A stretch of DNA of 64,000 nt from the NCBI GenBank assembly GCA_016789745.1, contig JAEUQF010000175.1, forward strand, positions 1 through 64,000. The letters run 5' to 3'. Positions 43,651 to 52,712 of the stretch are shown piece after piece. The notes below the pieces were generated by a model. It was not told the origin of the DNA and ran no database searches. It was given only the letters and a program-made list of their open reading frames with translations. The position numbers and the translations under genes are program-made. Positions within the stretch are counted from its first letter, which is position 1. Every line of letters begins with the position of its first letter. Source of the DNA: Bryobacterales bacterium. Its GTDB lineage: Bacteria; Acidobacteriota; Terriglobia; Bryobacterales; Bryobacteraceae.

Positions 43651-44406
43651 ATGAAGCTGAAGGATCGCGTCGTAATCGTCACCGGGGGCGGCACCGGCAT
43701 CGGCCGCGGCATCTCCACCCATTTCGCGAAAGAGGGGGCGTTCGTAGTAGTAAATTATGCTACGAGCAAGGAGGCGGCAGAGGAAACAGTAGCCGCGATT
43801 ACGGCCGCGGGCGGATCGGCCATTCCCTACCAGGCCAGCGTTCTCGTCGAGAGCGAGATCCAGAAGATGTTCGCCGACGTGGCGGCCGAGCGCGGCGGTA
43901 TTGATGTGTTGGTGAACAACGCGGGCTGGAGCCAGCGGATTCCGCATCACAAGCTCGACGACCTGACGGAAGAAATCTGGGATAAGACGCTGAACACAAA
44001 TCTGCGGGGCAAATTCTACGCAAGCCGCGCGGTGGTGCCGTATATCAAGGGCAAGTCGGGCGCGTCGATCATCAACATTGCGTCGATTGCGCCGCATGCC
44101 GGCGGCGGCAGCAGCATTGTCTACGCGGCGTCGAAGGCGGGCGTGATTTCGATGACGAAGTCGTTTGCGCGCATTCTGGCGCCGGAAGTGCGGGTGAATG
44201 CGATTGCGCCAGGCTTTGTGCGGACGCGATTCGCGAACTGGCCGCAGCAGGTATTCGACGAGGCCGAGAAGACGCTCCCTTTGCGGCGGCTGCCCTCGCC
44301 GGATGAGGTGGGCGCGCTGGCGGTGTTCCTGGCATCGGACGCCACGGCCATCACGGGCGAGACCATCAATATCGACGCGGGCCAGACGTCGCTCGGGCGG
44401 ACATAG
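43651..44406 (+). CDS. SDR family oxidoreductase (FabG/glucose dehydrogenase-like)
   Basis: This 251-residue classical short-chain dehydrogenase binds NAD(P) through TGGGTGIGRGI. It has NNAG, a catalytic serine region (IINIASIAPHAG), YAASK for the Tyr/Lys pair, and an APGFVRT turn. It ends in the family TGETINIDAG. It is close to 3-oxoacyl-ACP reductases and glucose 1-dehydrogenases. The substrate is unknown. A TTG-started aminotransferase follows after 3 bases. Confidence 0.92.
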   Translation: MKLKDRVVIVTGGGTGIGRGISTHFAKEGAFVVVNYATSKEAAEETVAAITAAGGSAIPYQASVLVESEIQKMFADVAAERGGIDVLVNNAGWSQRIPHHKLDDLTEEIWDKTLNTNLRGKFYASRAVVPYIKGKSGASIINIASIAPHAGGGSSIVYAASKAGVISMTKSFARILAPEVRVNAIAPGFVRTRFANWPQQVFDEAEKTLPLRRLPSPDEVGALAVFLASDATAITGETINIDAGQTSLGRT

Positions 44407-44409
44407 CGC

Positions 44410-45549
44410 TTGTTTTCCAAACGCATTGGCTGGTCGCTTGAGACCAATGACTACTCGCGGCTGTTGAAGGCGAAGCGCCAGGCAGGCTGCCACATTCTGG
44501 ATCTGACGGAGAGCAACCCGACGCGCGCGGGGTTGATGTATCCGGCGGGGATTGTGGAAAGCCTGGCCGATCCGGAGGCGCTGCTGTATGAGCCGACGCC
44601 CTGGGGATTGCTGACGGCGCGGCAGGCTGTGGCGAAGTTGCACGAGGTACCGGTGGATTCGGTGATGCTGACGGCATCGACCAGCGAGAGCTACGGCTAT
44701 CTGTTCAAGCTGCTGTGCGACCCGGGCGACCACGTGCTGGTGCCGCAGCCTTCCTACCCGCTATTCGAATTTCTGGCAAAGATGGAGGGCGTCGCGATTG
44801 ACCCGTATTTGCTGCGATACGACGGGCAATGGCGGATCGATTTCGATTCCATCCGCGCCGCGCTGACACCGCGGACGCGGGCGATACTGCTGGTGAACCC
44901 CAACAATCCGACCTGCTCTTACGTGTCGCAGGAGGAGATCCACCGGCTGGGAGAGTTCGGGCTGCCGGTGGTGAGCGACGAAGTCTTCCATCCTTATGTG
45001 CTGGAAGGGGAGGAGCCGCGTCCGGATTGGAGCGCGGTGACGTCGCGGACGCTGCTGTTCCGGCTGAGCGGGTTGTCGAAGCTGGCGGGGCTGCCGCAGA
45101 TGAAGGCGGGCTGGATATTGATGGATGGCCCGGCCGAGGCGATGCCGGAACTCAGGGAGCGGCTGGAACTGATCGCCGATACGTATTTATCGGTGTCGAG
45201 TCCGGTGCAGCATGCGCTGCCGGAAATGCTGCGGCTGGGTGCGGAGGTGCAGCAGCAGATTCGGACCCGCACGCGGGCGAATCTCGCGTGGCTGCAGGAG
45301 CGAGCCGCGCCGCTCAAGGCTGCCGCCGGCTGGTACGCCATTCTCTGCCTGCCGGAGCACATCGAGGAGTACGAGTTCGCCTTGACGCTGCTGGAACAGG
45401 ATGATGTTCTGGTGCAGCCCGGCTTCTTCTACGATTTCCCGGATAGCGGCTGGGTGGTGCTGAGTCTGTTGACGCCGGAGGCCGAGTTCCACGAGGGCGT
45501 GACGCGGCTGCTTCGGCGTTGGGACAGCTTCGCTTCCGACCAGCGGTAG
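44410..45549 (+). CDS. PLP-dependent class I/II aminotransferase
   Basis: This 379-residue fold-type I aminotransferase shows LDLTESNPT near the start, YEPTPWGLLTAR, LVNPNNPTCSYVS, the VVSDEVFH strand and the PLP lysine in GLSKLAGLPQMKAGW. It is expected to move an amino group between an amino acid and a 2-oxoacid. It starts at TTG 44410, three bases after the SDR stop, with a weak Shine-Dalgarno. Its 3' end overlaps the convergent propeller gene by 121 bases. Confidence 0.9.
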   Translation: MFSKRIGWSLETNDYSRLLKAKRQAGCHILDLTESNPTRAGLMYPAGIVESLADPEALLYEPTPWGLLTARQAVAKLHEVPVDSVMLTASTSESYGYLFKLLCDPGDHVLVPQPSYPLFEFLAKMEGVAIDPYLLRYDGQWRIDFDSIRAALTPRTRAILLVNPNNPTCSYVSQEEIHRLGEFGLPVVSDEVFHPYVLEGEEPRPDWSAVTSRTLLFRLSGLSKLAGLPQMKAGWILMDGPAEAMPELRERLELIADTYLSVSSPVQHALPEMLRLGAEVQQQIRTRTRANLAWLQERAAPLKAAAGWYAILCLPEHIEEYEFALTLLEQDDVLVQPGFFYDFPDSGWVVLSLLTPEAEFHEGVTRLLRRWDSFASDQR

Positions 45550-46757
45550 GCCGTTACGCCGGTCAGGTCCCGGATGAAGACTTCGTCATCGACAACGGCG
45601 ATGTGAGCCCAGGCGGGGCTCCCGGTCACTTCGCGGGTGGCGAGCAGATCGAACTTCTCCGGAGTGGCGCGAAGGAGCAGCAGTTGCCCGCGTTCGTCCA
45701 GGGCGAGGATTTTGCCGCCGCGCACGGCCATGGACCAGTACATGCCGTAGGGTTCGGTGGTCCACTTCGTCTCGCCGGTGCGGAGGTCGATGCAGGTGAA
45801 GCGCTGGTTGGCGAGGTGCAGGTAGGCATAGCCGTTGAGAATGACAGGCGAGGCCATGTAGCCCTTGGCCTTGTTGCGCCACCGCTCCTTCGACGCGAAG
45901 CCACCCGCGGGCGCCGGGCTGATCTCAAACAGATAGGTGTCGTTGCGGTAGGAGCTGGTGAAGACCTTGTCCTGCCAGACCGAGGGCATGAGGATGTTCA
46001 TGCCCCGGTAGTGGGGGACGTCCTGGGTCCAGAGCAGCTTGCCGTTATCGGGGTCGATGCCGTGGAGGGTCGTCCGCGACTGGACCAGCAGTTGGCGCTT
46101 GCCGGCTACGGCGGCGATGACCGGAGAGGAGAAGGCGCCGGAATCCATGATGTCGGCTTGGCGTTCCAGCACACGCCAGATGGTCTCGCCGGTACGCTTG
46201 TTGAGCTTCACGACGGAGTTGGCGGCCTGCGTGTAGAGGGCGTCGCCATCGATCAGGGGAGAAGAGGAGTAGCCGAAGTCGGGCTTCGGGGTGCCGAACC
46301 GTTTGGGAAAATCGACGCGCCAGCATTCGCGGCCGGTGGCGGCATCGAGGGCCACCAGCACTTCCTCCATACCGCCGACGTAAAGGACGCCGTCGGAGAG
46401 GGCCGGGGTGGAACGGATCCAGTCGCCGTTCTTTTTGGCGAAGAAGGGGACCGCCAGTTTGCCGGGCCAGGAGGCGCGCCAGAGTTCCTTGCCGGACTTG
46501 CGATCGAGGGCGCGGACGACCTCCGTATCGCCGCCGGCGGTTTCGGCGACATACACTCGTTTGGTGTCGACAATGGGGCCGGGATAGCCTTTGTCGAGGG
46601 GAACGCGCCAAAGCTCCTCAAGGCCGGCGAGGCTGTCGGGCCAATTGGGCCCCGGGGCGTTGCCGGTACGTTCGGGACCGCGGAACTGGGTCCAACCGGC
46701 GTCGGCGGCGAGACCGGCCGCGGTGACGAATAGGGAGAGGAGGATGTACCGGCGCAT
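45429..46757 (-). CDS. PQQ-type beta-propeller protein, secreted
   Basis: This 442-residue exported protein has a signal peptide (ILLSLFVTAAGLAADA), then WTQFRGPERTGNAPG, a start typical of acidobacterial and planctomycete PQQ-like propellers. Repeated blade motifs such as ALDAATGRECWRVDF and DLRTGETKWTTE give about seven blades. No cofactor ligands typical of quinoprotein dehydrogenases are evident, so it may be a BamB-like or structural propeller. The last 35 residues after TAYRW are low in hydrophobics and lie antisense to the aminotransferase, perhaps an extension after loss of an earlier stop. Confidence 0.85.
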   Translation of the reverse strand: MRRYILLSLFVTAAGLAADAGWTQFRGPERTGNAPGPNWPDSLAGLEELWRVPLDKGYPGPIVDTKRVYVAETAGGDTEVVRALDRKSGKELWRASWPGKLAVPFFAKKNGDWIRSTPALSDGVLYVGGMEEVLVALDAATGRECWRVDFPKRFGTPKPDFGYSSSPLIDGDALYTQAANSVVKLNKRTGETIWRVLERQADIMDSGAFSSPVIAAVAGKRQLLVQSRTTLHGIDPDNGKLLWTQDVPHYRGMNILMPSVWQDKVFTSSYRNDTYLFEISPAPAGGFASKERWRNKAKGYMASPVILNGYAYLHLANQRFTCIDLRTGETKWTTEPYGMYWSMAVRGGKILALDERGQLLLLRATPEKFDLLATREVTGSPAWAHIAVVDDEVFIRDLTGVTAYRWSEAKLSQRRSSRVTPSWNSASGVNRLSTTQPLSGKS

Positions 46758-46799
46758 GCCCCCGTTGGATGCCTGGGGTCAGCGCCGGATGTAGAAAGC

Positions 46800-47282
46800 T
46801 TACCGGGCCAGGTGGGCGCGCAGCATCCAGGCCATCTTCTCGTGGCCTTCCATGAGGCCGGTGAGGAAGTCGCCGGTGCCGGCGTCGTGGTACTTGTCGT
46901 TCGCCGTATCGAGATCCAGCCGCAACTGACGGATGATGGATTCGTGATCGGCGAGGAGTTCGGCGATCATGGCGTCGGCGTTCGGGGGATTGCCGGTGCT
47001 TTCGCTCAGGCGTGCCAACTTGAGGAAACCTTCCATGGAGCCGGTGGCCACGCCGCCGAGAGCCCGGATGCGTTCGGCCACTTCGTCAATGGACTCTTCG
47101 AGTTGATCGTATTGTTCTTCAAAGAACCCGTGCAGTTCCGCGAAGTGCGGACCTACGACGTTCCAGTGGAAGTTGCGCGACTTGATGTAGAGCACATGCA
47201 GGTCGGCCAGGTTGTGTTGCAGTAACGCGACCACACCTTCGCGTTCGTTGGCTTCTAAGCCAATGTTGATTTCGTGTCCCAT
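46800..47282 (-). CDS. dps: Dps-family ferritin-like protein
   Basis: Dps oxidises and stores iron and protects DNA in starvation. The 160-residue chain has the ferroxidase helix signature SRNFHWNVVGPHFAELHGFFEE-like stretch (NFHWNV, HFAELH) and DEVAERIRALGG, and ends in a short MAWMLRAHLAR helix. I chose the ATG at 47282; a TTG at 47300 overlaps the RidA stop. It follows the RidA gene on the same strand. No Lys-rich DNA-binding tail is visible. Confidence 0.92.
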   Translation of the reverse strand: MGHEINIGLEANEREGVVALLQHNLADLHVLYIKSRNFHWNVVGPHFAELHGFFEEQYDQLEESIDEVAERIRALGGVATGSMEGFLKLARLSESTGNPPNADAMIAELLADHESIIRQLRLDLDTANDKYHDAGTGDFLTGLMEGHEKMAWMLRAHLAR

Positions 47283-47296
47283 ATCTTGATGATGAA

Positions 47297-47677
47297 TCAA
47301 TTTACGATCGCGATGCAGTCGATCTCGACCCGCACGTCTTTTGGCAGGCGGGAAACCTGGACGGTGGAGCGCGCCGGCGGGTTTTCGGTAAAGTAGCTGC
47401 CGTAGACGGTGTTCATAGCGGCGAATTCGTTCATATCCAGGATGAAGACGGTGGTCTTGAGGACTGCCGCCATCGATGAGCCGGAGGCCTCCAGCAGGGC
47501 CTTGAGGTTCTGCATGACGCGCTCGGTCTGGACGCTGATGTCGCCTTCCACGATATTGCCGGTGGCCGGGTCAATGGGGATTTGGCCGCTGCAGTAGACC
47601 AGGCCGTTGTGGACGGTGGCCTGGGAATAGGGCCCGATGGCTTTGGGCGCATGGTCGGTGGCGATGATGGTCTTCAT
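47297..47677 (-). CDS. ridA: RidA family reactive-intermediate deaminase
   Basis: RidA hydrolyses reactive enamines/imines such as 2-aminoacrylate made by PLP enzymes. This 126-residue protein has the consensus parts KAIGPYSQATVHNGLVYCSGQIP, GDISVQTERVMQNL and the catalytic arginine in PPARSTVQVSRLP. It has no signal peptide, so it is cytosolic, unlike the second family member at 52713. It lies between pyrD and dps. Confidence 0.94.
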   Translation of the reverse strand: MKTIIATDHAPKAIGPYSQATVHNGLVYCSGQIPIDPATGNIVEGDISVQTERVMQNLKALLEASGSSMAAVLKTTVFILDMNEFAAMNTVYGSYFTENPPARSTVQVSRLPKDVRVEIDCIAIVN

Positions 47678-47686
47678 GGGTAACCT

Positions 47687-48622
47687 TTAGTTTGCCCCAA
47701 AGCGCAGGGTGCCGATTAAGTCCTGGGCGCGGCTGAGGCCTTCCTGCCGGCAGAATTTGTCCAGCTCTTTGGCAATGCGGAGGGGCGACTGCGGATCCCA
47801 GAAAGTGGCGGTGCCGACTTCGACGGCGGTGGCTCCGGCGATGAGGAACTCGGCGGCGTCTTCTCCGGTGGCGATGCCGCCCAAGCCAACAACCGGGATC
47901 TTGACGGCTTTGGTGGCTTCGTAGACCAGGCGCAGCGCGAGGGGCTTGATGGCCGGTCCGGAGAGGCCGCCGTAACCGGCTCCGATGCGGGTGCGGCGGG
48001 TGCGGGCGTCGATGGCGAGCGAGACGAAGGTGTTGACCAGGGAGATGGCGTCGGCGCCGGCCTCTTCGGCGGCTTTGGCCAGGGGCGCGATGGCGGCGAC
48101 GTTGGGCGACAGCTTCACGATCAAGGGGCGTTTCAGGTTCAGGTTTTTCGCGCTGGTGATAAGGCTGGCCAGCAGCGCCGGGTCACTGGAAAAGAACATG
48201 CCGCCGTGCTTGGTGTTGGGGCAGGAGACGTTCATCTCATAGCCCGCGATGCCTTCGGCGTCTTCAAGGACGCGCAGCACTTCCAGGTAATCCTCGGGGG
48301 CGTAGCCGAAGACATTGGCGAACACGGCCGCGCGCAGGCCTTTCAGCCCGGGCAGTTTTTCCTTAACGAAGGCGCGTACGCCAATGTTTTGCAGGCCGAT
48401 GCTGTTGATCATGCCGCCCTCGGCCTCCCAGATGCGCGGCGGCGGGTTGCCTTCGATAGGCTGGGCGGAGAGTCCTTTTACGACGAAGCCGCCGATGTCA
48501 TTGAGATTGAAGTGATCGGCGAATTCTACGCCATAGGCGAAGGTGCCCGAAGCCGCAATCACCGGACTGCTGAGGGGGATGCCACACAGGGTGGTGGCAA
48601 GGCGGGGACTCGGCCAGGACAT
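47687..48622 (-). CDS. pyrD: Dihydroorotate dehydrogenase, class 1B catalytic subunit
   Basis: PyrD oxidises dihydroorotate to orotate in pyrimidine synthesis. The 311-residue FMN barrel has SPVIAASGTFAYGVEF, NSIGLQN, the catalytic cysteine in NVSCPNTKHGG, and the phosphate site VGLGGIATGEDAAEFLIAGA. The cysteine base is that of class 1 enzymes. PyrK, the electron-transfer partner of class 1B, is not in the window. Its start is 27 bases from the divergent metallohydrolase gene. Confidence 0.94.
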   Translation of the reverse strand: MSWPSPRLATTLCGIPLSSPVIAASGTFAYGVEFADHFNLNDIGGFVVKGLSAQPIEGNPPPRIWEAEGGMINSIGLQNIGVRAFVKEKLPGLKGLRAAVFANVFGYAPEDYLEVLRVLEDAEGIAGYEMNVSCPNTKHGGMFFSSDPALLASLITSAKNLNLKRPLIVKLSPNVAAIAPLAKAAEEAGADAISLVNTFVSLAIDARTRRTRIGAGYGGLSGPAIKPLALRLVYEATKAVKIPVVGLGGIATGEDAAEFLIAGATAVEVGTATFWDPQSPLRIAKELDKFCRQEGLSRAQDLIGTLRFGAN

Positions 48623-48629
48623 GAACTAT

Positions 48630-48637
48630 GGTATACC
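48630..48637. promoter_or_regulatory. GGTATACC palindrome between divergent starts
   Basis: This perfect 8-base palindrome lies in the 27 bases between the pyrD and metallohydrolase start codons. It reads TATACC, a -10-like hexamer, on both strands, 7 and 12 bases from the two starts. Confidence 0.35.
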
Positions 48638-48649
48638 TACAAACCAATT

Positions 48650-51163
48650 ATGGTCCGATTCTGGCTATTGGCGATTCTCCCCGGCCTCTGCGTGGGCCAA
48701 ACGCAACGTCTGACGGGATATCCGGCGGCGAAGCAGGGCGGCCAGTACATGCACAATTTCTATCTGCCGCCGTCACCGTCGACGACGCCCTGGGCGCCGG
48801 CCTGGTCGCCGGACGGCAAGTGGATCGCTGTGGCGCTGTACGGAAGTATCTGGCGAGTGGATCCGGCTACCGGGGTGGCGACGGAGCTGACGAACAACGG
48901 CAAGTATCACTCGTCGCCGGTGTTTTCGCCGGACGGCAAGTGGCTGGTGTACACGGCCGATGATGACACGCGGAGCATCAACCTGGAGATTCTGAACCTG
49001 GCTACAGGGGAGACGAAGGAGCTGACCACGGGGAGCCAGGTGATTGTGGATCCGGCATTTTCGCCGGACGGCAAGCGGGTGGCTTACGTGAGCACGGAGC
49101 CGACGGGGCATTTTCAGATCTACGTACGCAGCATTGATAACGACCGGTTCACAGGTCCGGCGGTAGCGCTGACGCGGGACAACCAGTATCCGCGCGACCG
49201 GCTGTACTTCAGTTCGTGGGATATCGCGATTGAGCCTGCGTGGACGCCGGATGGGAAGGATGTTCTGTTTGTGTCGAACCGCGGGGTGCCGTTGGGGTCG
49301 GGGCATCTGTGGCGGATGCCGGCGGAGGCGAACGGGATCGACAAGGCGGTGCCGATTCTGCAGGAGCAGTCGCTGTATCGCACGCGGCCGCATGTTTCGA
49401 TCGACGGCAAGCGGGTGGTCTATTCGTCGACGGCGGGGGCGGCGGATCAGTGGAGCAACCTGTACGTGCTGCCGGTGAATGGGGGCGCGCCGTATAAGCT
49501 CACGTTCGGGCAGTATGACTCGTTTCACCCGCGCTGGTCGCCGGATGGGGAATGGATCGCGTACATCCACAACCGCGATGGGCTTCCGCAGTTGGCGCTG
49601 CTGGAGACGTATGGCGGCGCCAAGCGGGACGTTCCGATTACGAAGCGGGTATGGAAGCGGCCGATGGGGAAGCTGCGGGTGCGCGTGCTGGATGCCGATA
49701 GCGGACGGACGCTGCCGGCGCGGATTCATGGGCTGGCATCGGATGGAAAGTTCTATGCACCGGAAGGCGCCTATTCGCGCAAGGGCCGCGCCGGGGAGCA
49801 CCTTTTCCATACCGATGGGGAGTACGAAGTGGAAGTGCCGCCGGGCGGGATGAAGATTGAGGCGGTGCACGGGTTTCAATACTGGCCGGGCGAGGCGAAG
49901 GTGACGCTGGAGGCCGGCAAGACGACGAACGTGACTCTGAAGCTGAAGCGGATGGCGGATCTGGCGGCGAAGGGCTGGTATAGCGGGTCGACGCACGTGC
50001 ATATGAACTATGCCGGCAACCTGCACAACACGCCGGAGAACCTGGTGTTCATGTCGCGGGCCGAAGGTATGGACGTGATCATGAACCTGGCGGCGAACAA
50101 GGATAACCGCATTCTGGATCACCAGTATTTCGCCGGGCCGGGCGAGCATCCGGCGACGAAGGGCTACCACGATGTGAAGCTGCATATCGGCGAGGAGTTC
50201 CGGCCGCCCTTTTATGGGCACACGTTCTACCTGGGATTGAAGGATCACCTGATTTCGCCATTCACGACGGGCTATGAAGGCACGGGCATTGAGAGCCTGT
50301 ATCCGAGCAATACGGATATGTTCCGGAAGGCGCGGGCGCAGGGGGCGTTGAACGGGTATGTGCATCCGTTTTCGAGCGAACGCGATCCGCTGGAGGGCGA
50401 CTTGGGGGTGGGGAAGGGATTTCCGGTGGATGCGGCACTGGGGACGGTGGAGTGTCTGGAGTGGTCGTCGGCCTCGCGCGCGCAGATCAAGGTATGGCAT
50501 CACGCGCTGAACAATGATCTGCCGATTATCCCGACCGGAGGCGAGGATTCGATCAGCAACCTGCACTGGGTGAAGCTTCTGGGGACGGTGCGGACGTTCG
50601 TGAAGTCGGGAGAATTGCAGATTACGCCGTGGATCGAAGCGCTGCGGCGGGGCAAGAGCTTCTTTACGACCGGGCCGCTGCTGGAGTTCACGGTGAACGG
50701 GCAGGAGCCCGGGGATGTGATCAAGCTGCCGGCGGGCGGGGGCAAGCTGGCCATGCAGGCGAGTGTCCGGTCGATTGCACCGCTGACCAAGGCGGTGGTG
50801 TATCGGAATGGGGAGGTGTTCCGGGAACTGTCCCTAACCCCGGACGCGCATCGCATCGAGTGGCAGGAAACGGTAGACGCAACTGCCAGCGCATGGTATT
50901 CCCTTTATGTGGAAGGAGCCTGGTTCCGGTTGCTGGATGCGGAGTTCCCGCAGGCGGCGACGAACACGGTGCGGGTGTATGTCGGGGACGGCAAGATCCG
51001 CAATGCGGAATCGGCGCGGTACTTCCAGCGTTGGATCGACAAGTTGGATTCCATGGCCCAAGCCTGGCCCTGGTGGCGCAGTGAAAAGGAACAGCGGCAT
51101 GTGCGCGGGCAATTCTCCGAGGCGCGCCGCATTTACGAGAGATTGGAGCAGGAGGCGAAATGA
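48650..51163 (+). CDS. Exported TolB-propeller/CehA-McbA-type metallohydrolase
   Basis: This 837-residue protein has a signal peptide (FWLLAILPGLCVGQ). A PD40/TolB-type propeller (about 45-340) follows, with repeats such as WSPDGKWIAV and FSPDGKRVAYVS. A carboxypeptidase-regulatory-like beta domain comes next (about 345-435), then a CehA/McbA-type PHP-like hydrolase domain. In the hydrolase GWYSGSTHVHMN gives the HxH metal site, and YVHPF and PTGGEDS look like further metal or catalytic positions. Known CehA/McbA members hydrolyse carbamates, but this substrate is unknown. The stop overlaps the next start as ATGA. Its start has no Shine-Dalgarno. Confidence 0.85.
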   Translation: MVRFWLLAILPGLCVGQTQRLTGYPAAKQGGQYMHNFYLPPSPSTTPWAPAWSPDGKWIAVALYGSIWRVDPATGVATELTNNGKYHSSPVFSPDGKWLVYTADDDTRSINLEILNLATGETKELTTGSQVIVDPAFSPDGKRVAYVSTEPTGHFQIYVRSIDNDRFTGPAVALTRDNQYPRDRLYFSSWDIAIEPAWTPDGKDVLFVSNRGVPLGSGHLWRMPAEANGIDKAVPILQEQSLYRTRPHVSIDGKRVVYSSTAGAADQWSNLYVLPVNGGAPYKLTFGQYDSFHPRWSPDGEWIAYIHNRDGLPQLALLETYGGAKRDVPITKRVWKRPMGKLRVRVLDADSGRTLPARIHGLASDGKFYAPEGAYSRKGRAGEHLFHTDGEYEVEVPPGGMKIEAVHGFQYWPGEAKVTLEAGKTTNVTLKLKRMADLAAKGWYSGSTHVHMNYAGNLHNTPENLVFMSRAEGMDVIMNLAANKDNRILDHQYFAGPGEHPATKGYHDVKLHIGEEFRPPFYGHTFYLGLKDHLISPFTTGYEGTGIESLYPSNTDMFRKARAQGALNGYVHPFSSERDPLEGDLGVGKGFPVDAALGTVECLEWSSASRAQIKVWHHALNNDLPIIPTGGEDSISNLHWVKLLGTVRTFVKSGELQITPWIEALRRGKSFFTTGPLLEFTVNGQEPGDVIKLPAGGGKLAMQASVRSIAPLTKAVVYRNGEVFRELSLTPDAHRIEWQETVDATASAWYSLYVEGAWFRLLDAEFPQAATNTVRVYVGDGKIRNAESARYFQRWIDKLDSMAQAWPWWRSEKEQRHVRGQFSEARRIYERLEQEAK

Positions 51164-52707
51164 GCAAGCGATGGAGCCGCCGGGGCATGTTCCAGGCAGC
51201 CGGTGCGGGAGCCGCGGCCGCGATGTTGCCGTCAGCGGCGGAAGCAGCGGCGACGCTGGCCGAAGCCCAGAGTGTTTACGAGAAGATTGGGGTGAAACCG
51301 TTCATCAACATGACGGCCACCTATACGATCAACGGCGGGGCTCCGGTGCTGCCGGAAGTGCGGCAGGCGATGGATTCAGCATCGCAGTTGGCCGTGAATC
51401 TGGATGAGCTGATGGAGAAGGCCGGGGCCCGGGTGGCGGAGCTGCTGGGAGCCGAGGCCGCGATTATCACGAGCGGCGCCGCGGCGGCGCTGTGCCATGG
51501 GACGGCGGCGTGCATCGCGGGCGGCGATCCGGAGAAGATGAAGCGGCTTCCGCATTCCGAGGGGATGAAGAATGAGGTGCTGATCGCCAAACAGTCGCGG
51601 AACGACTATGACCATGCGTTCCGGACCGCCGGCGGGAAGCTGGTGGAGTTCGATACGCCGGAGGAGTTCCACGCCGCGCTGGGGCATCGCACGGCGATGG
51701 TGGCCGTGCTGGGGACGGGAGAGGCGAAGGCGAAGATCCGGCTGGAACAGATTGCCGAGGCGGCGCACAAGCGGGGCGTGCCGGTGATTGTGGATGCCGC
51801 GGCGGAGTTGCCGCATCCGCCGAATCCGTATCTGAGCCGGGGGGCGGATCTGGTGGCCTATAGCGGCGGCAAGATTCTGCGAGGGCCGCAGGGCGCCGGG
51901 GTGCTGTTGGGAAGGAAGGATCTGGTCCGCGCGGCATGGTCGAACAGCGCGCCGCACCATGGGTATGGGCGGGCGATGAAGGTGAGCAAGGAAGAGATTG
52001 TCGGGATGGTGGTGGCGCTGGAACTGTTCCGCAGCACACGGAAGATTCCGGACGAGTATGCCGTGTGGGAGAGCTGGTATAAGATGATCGCCGGAGAAAT
52101 CGGGGGGATATCTGGTGTAACCACGAAGATCCTGCCGCCGGCGGGGGCGAGTCCCTTTCCGGTGATGTCGGTGGCTTGGGATCCGCAGAAAATCAAGCTG
52201 ACGGGCCAGGAAGTGTATGACCAGTTATTGAATGGCAACCCGCGGATTATGTCGCATGCCGGAGGCGAGGCGACGAGTTTTGTGATCCGCGCGGTGGCGA
52301 TGCGGCCGGAGCATCCGGCGCTGGTAGCGAAGCGGCTGTCGGAGGTTTTCCGCGGCGGTTTGGCGAACACGCCGAAAGCTGGCGCGGCGCCGAGCGTGGA
52401 TGTAACGGGTAGCTGGGAAGTGGACATCGAGTTTTCTTCGGGCAAGACCCGGCATACGCTGGTGTTCGACCCGGCGGCTGGCAATTCGAACAAACGGCGG
52501 GGGTTGCACATTGGCCAGACGGCGCGGCAGCAGTTCCAGGCGAAGCTGGAGGGCGATGCGATTCTGGTGAACAGCACGCTGCTGCTGGAGGGGATGAGCG
52601 TGCACTATACGTTCAGCGGCAAGGTGCAGGGGAATGCGATGACGGGAGAAATCAGCTTGGGCGAGTTCGGCAAAGGCCGCTTCACGGCCAGGCGTCTGGA
52701 GGCATAA
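51160..52707 (+). CDS. Exported SelA/DgaE-like PLP-dependent enzyme
   Basis: This 515-residue protein begins with a twin-arginine-like signal (WSRRGMFQAAGAGAAAAML), then a SelA/DgaE-type fold-I PLP domain. Domain marks are KPFINMTATYTINGG, AAIITSGAAAALCHG, VIVDAAAELPHP and the PLP lysine (about 238) in YSGGKILRGPQGAG. Relatives include the lyase DgaE, selenocysteine synthase and other lyases. About 110 residues at the C-terminus (from 405) form an extra beta-rich domain. Export of a folded, cofactor-loaded enzyme would fit the Tat route. It is coupled to the metallohydrolase and followed by an exported RidA, which fits a lyase releasing a reactive enamine. Confidence 0.82.
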   Translation: MSKRWSRRGMFQAAGAGAAAAMLPSAAEAAATLAEAQSVYEKIGVKPFINMTATYTINGGAPVLPEVRQAMDSASQLAVNLDELMEKAGARVAELLGAEAAIITSGAAAALCHGTAACIAGGDPEKMKRLPHSEGMKNEVLIAKQSRNDYDHAFRTAGGKLVEFDTPEEFHAALGHRTAMVAVLGTGEAKAKIRLEQIAEAAHKRGVPVIVDAAAELPHPPNPYLSRGADLVAYSGGKILRGPQGAGVLLGRKDLVRAAWSNSAPHHGYGRAMKVSKEEIVGMVVALELFRSTRKIPDEYAVWESWYKMIAGEIGGISGVTTKILPPAGASPFPVMSVAWDPQKIKLTGQEVYDQLLNGNPRIMSHAGGEATSFVIRAVAMRPEHPALVAKRLSEVFRGGLANTPKAGAAPSVDVTGSWEVDIEFSSGKTRHTLVFDPAAGNSNKRRGLHIGQTARQQFQAKLEGDAILVNSTLLLEGMSVHYTFSGKVQGNAMTGEISLGEFGKGRFTARRLEA

Positions 52708-52712
52708 GGCTT

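Noticed and set aside
48773..50566. 597-codon open frame on the minus strand
   Set aside because: It is antisense to the metallohydrolase, Arg/Pro/His-rich and without a fold or start signal.
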